Of a DNA stretch of 64,000 nt, positions 63,605-64,000 are shown piece by piece. The notes under the pieces are model-generated. The model worked only from the letters and a program-made list of their open reading frames with translations, searched no databases and was not told the origin of the DNA. Numbering within the stretch: position 1 is the first letter of the stretch; each line of letters begins with the position of its first letter. Made by a program: the position numbers and the translations under genes. The stretch is from Hippopus hippopus (Eukaryota > Mollusca > Bivalvia > Cardiida > Cardiidae): positions 36,706,974 to 36,770,973 of the forward strand of contig OX328105.1 in assembly GCA_946811185.2 (NCBI GenBank), written 5' to 3'.

Positions 63605-64000
63605 GAAAGGATTTGATTTTGAAATGTTTACTTTATTTCTGGAGGGTTGTTATGTGCATGAAGAAAATGTAACATTTTGGAAAGAAAAATGATATACAGT
63701 TATGTTGTGAATGGAAGGGGGAAAAATGTGAGCGACGAGAAATGAATGAATCTTGTCGCAATTACTGTCATCAAACCGCGGATAAAAATTACAAAAGCTG
63801 GGGAATCGAACCTGTGAACCCTAGTTTCAGGCTTCGCACGTCATCAACTGAGCAACCAAGCTAAGAATTATGCTGATGAAGTTTTCTTTTGTAATTGATC
63901 AGATCTTAAAGGGAGCCATGTTAAAGAAAATGAAAGTTATGAGCCCGATCTGACAACTTGAACATACTTTGAGTTATATCGCAAGCACCTACTTATGCTT
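62129..64000 (-). mobile_element. SINE module cluster, unit 9 (incomplete at the edge)
   Basis: S5 to part of S12. The S5/S6 GA tract is the longest of the series at this site (62252-62301, 25 repeats). Confidence 0.76.

Larger units (their letters stand above)
57489..64000. repeat. Macrosatellite unit 9 (class II, cut by the window edge)
   Basis: 6512 bp are visible; the window ends inside S12. It lacks the class I insertion (TGACAACTTGAACATAC near 63951). Private: a 74-bp deletion at about 61573, CTTTTAGAAGGGG near 58479, CAGTCTGAGAG near 58641, CGTCAACAACTG near 63162, TTTTCACCGG near 63336 and GAATGGAAGG near 63710. Confidence 0.96.

Noticed and set aside
1..64000. CRISPR array, prophage or other prokaryotic system
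   Set aside because: The repeats are 7 kb, 660 bp, 22 bp and 2 bp with no repeat-spacer regularity. There are no phage, transposase or cas genes, and the SINEs indicate an animal genome.
1..64000. rDNA or histone repeat array, which can have similar unit sizes
   Set aside because: I see no rRNA core sequence and no histone-like frames in the unit on either strand.

Overview
This 64-kb window is one tandem array. A unit of about 7.0-7.3 kb is repeated head to tail: eight complete copies and a ninth cut by the right edge (unit starts taken at 1, 7323, 14634, 21951, 29267, 36592, 43583, 50516 and 57489). The phase is arbitrary, because base 1 already lies inside a repeated element, so the array probably runs on past both ends. 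Copies differ by scattered single bases, microsatellite length and a few indels. I find no convincing protein-coding gene, no rRNA gene and no functional tRNA gene. The open frames present lie over SINE copies, a CT-rich microsatellite or a decayed minisatellite, and many open at TTG rather than ATG.

The sequence looks like non-coding DNA of a multicellular animal: tRNA-derived SINEs with A and B boxes, long GA/CT microsatellites, no compact genes. The clearest SINE ends in GGCGTTTAACACTCTGC followed by ATCA-type repeats. This resembles tails I associate with mollusc and other lophotrochozoan SINEs, so a mollusc is my best but unproven guess.

Layout of one unit (unit 1 coordinates): spacer (40-554); SINE S1 with an (ATC)n tail (555-830); GA tract; block X; two SINE fragments (S2, S3) fused to a decayed minisatellite of about 22 bp (1010-3192); CT-rich tract (3193-3834); end of the minisatellite and a single-copy spacer (3835-4292); a complete SINE, S4 (4303-4621), with a perfect 10-bp target-site duplication; then a cluster of further SINE pieces S5-S12 (4740-7174), mostly a roughly 660-bp module (SINE head, linker, SINE body, GA tract, block X) repeated about three times. 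Every SINE piece points the same way, head on the minus strand.

There are two unit classes. Units 1-5 carry an extra segment of about 361-381 bp, a second copy of the S5/S6 junction region, inserted after the sequence GAGCCCGATC. Units 6-9 lack it. Neighbouring units share private variants (2 with 3, 4 with 5, 7 with 8 and 9). Unit 6, and the right end of unit 5, are mosaics of the two classes. This is the pattern expected from unequal exchange and local conversion in a macrosatellite. The noteworthy content is the array's layered architecture (microsatellite, minisatellite, SINE module, 7-kb macrosatellite), not an encoded protein system.
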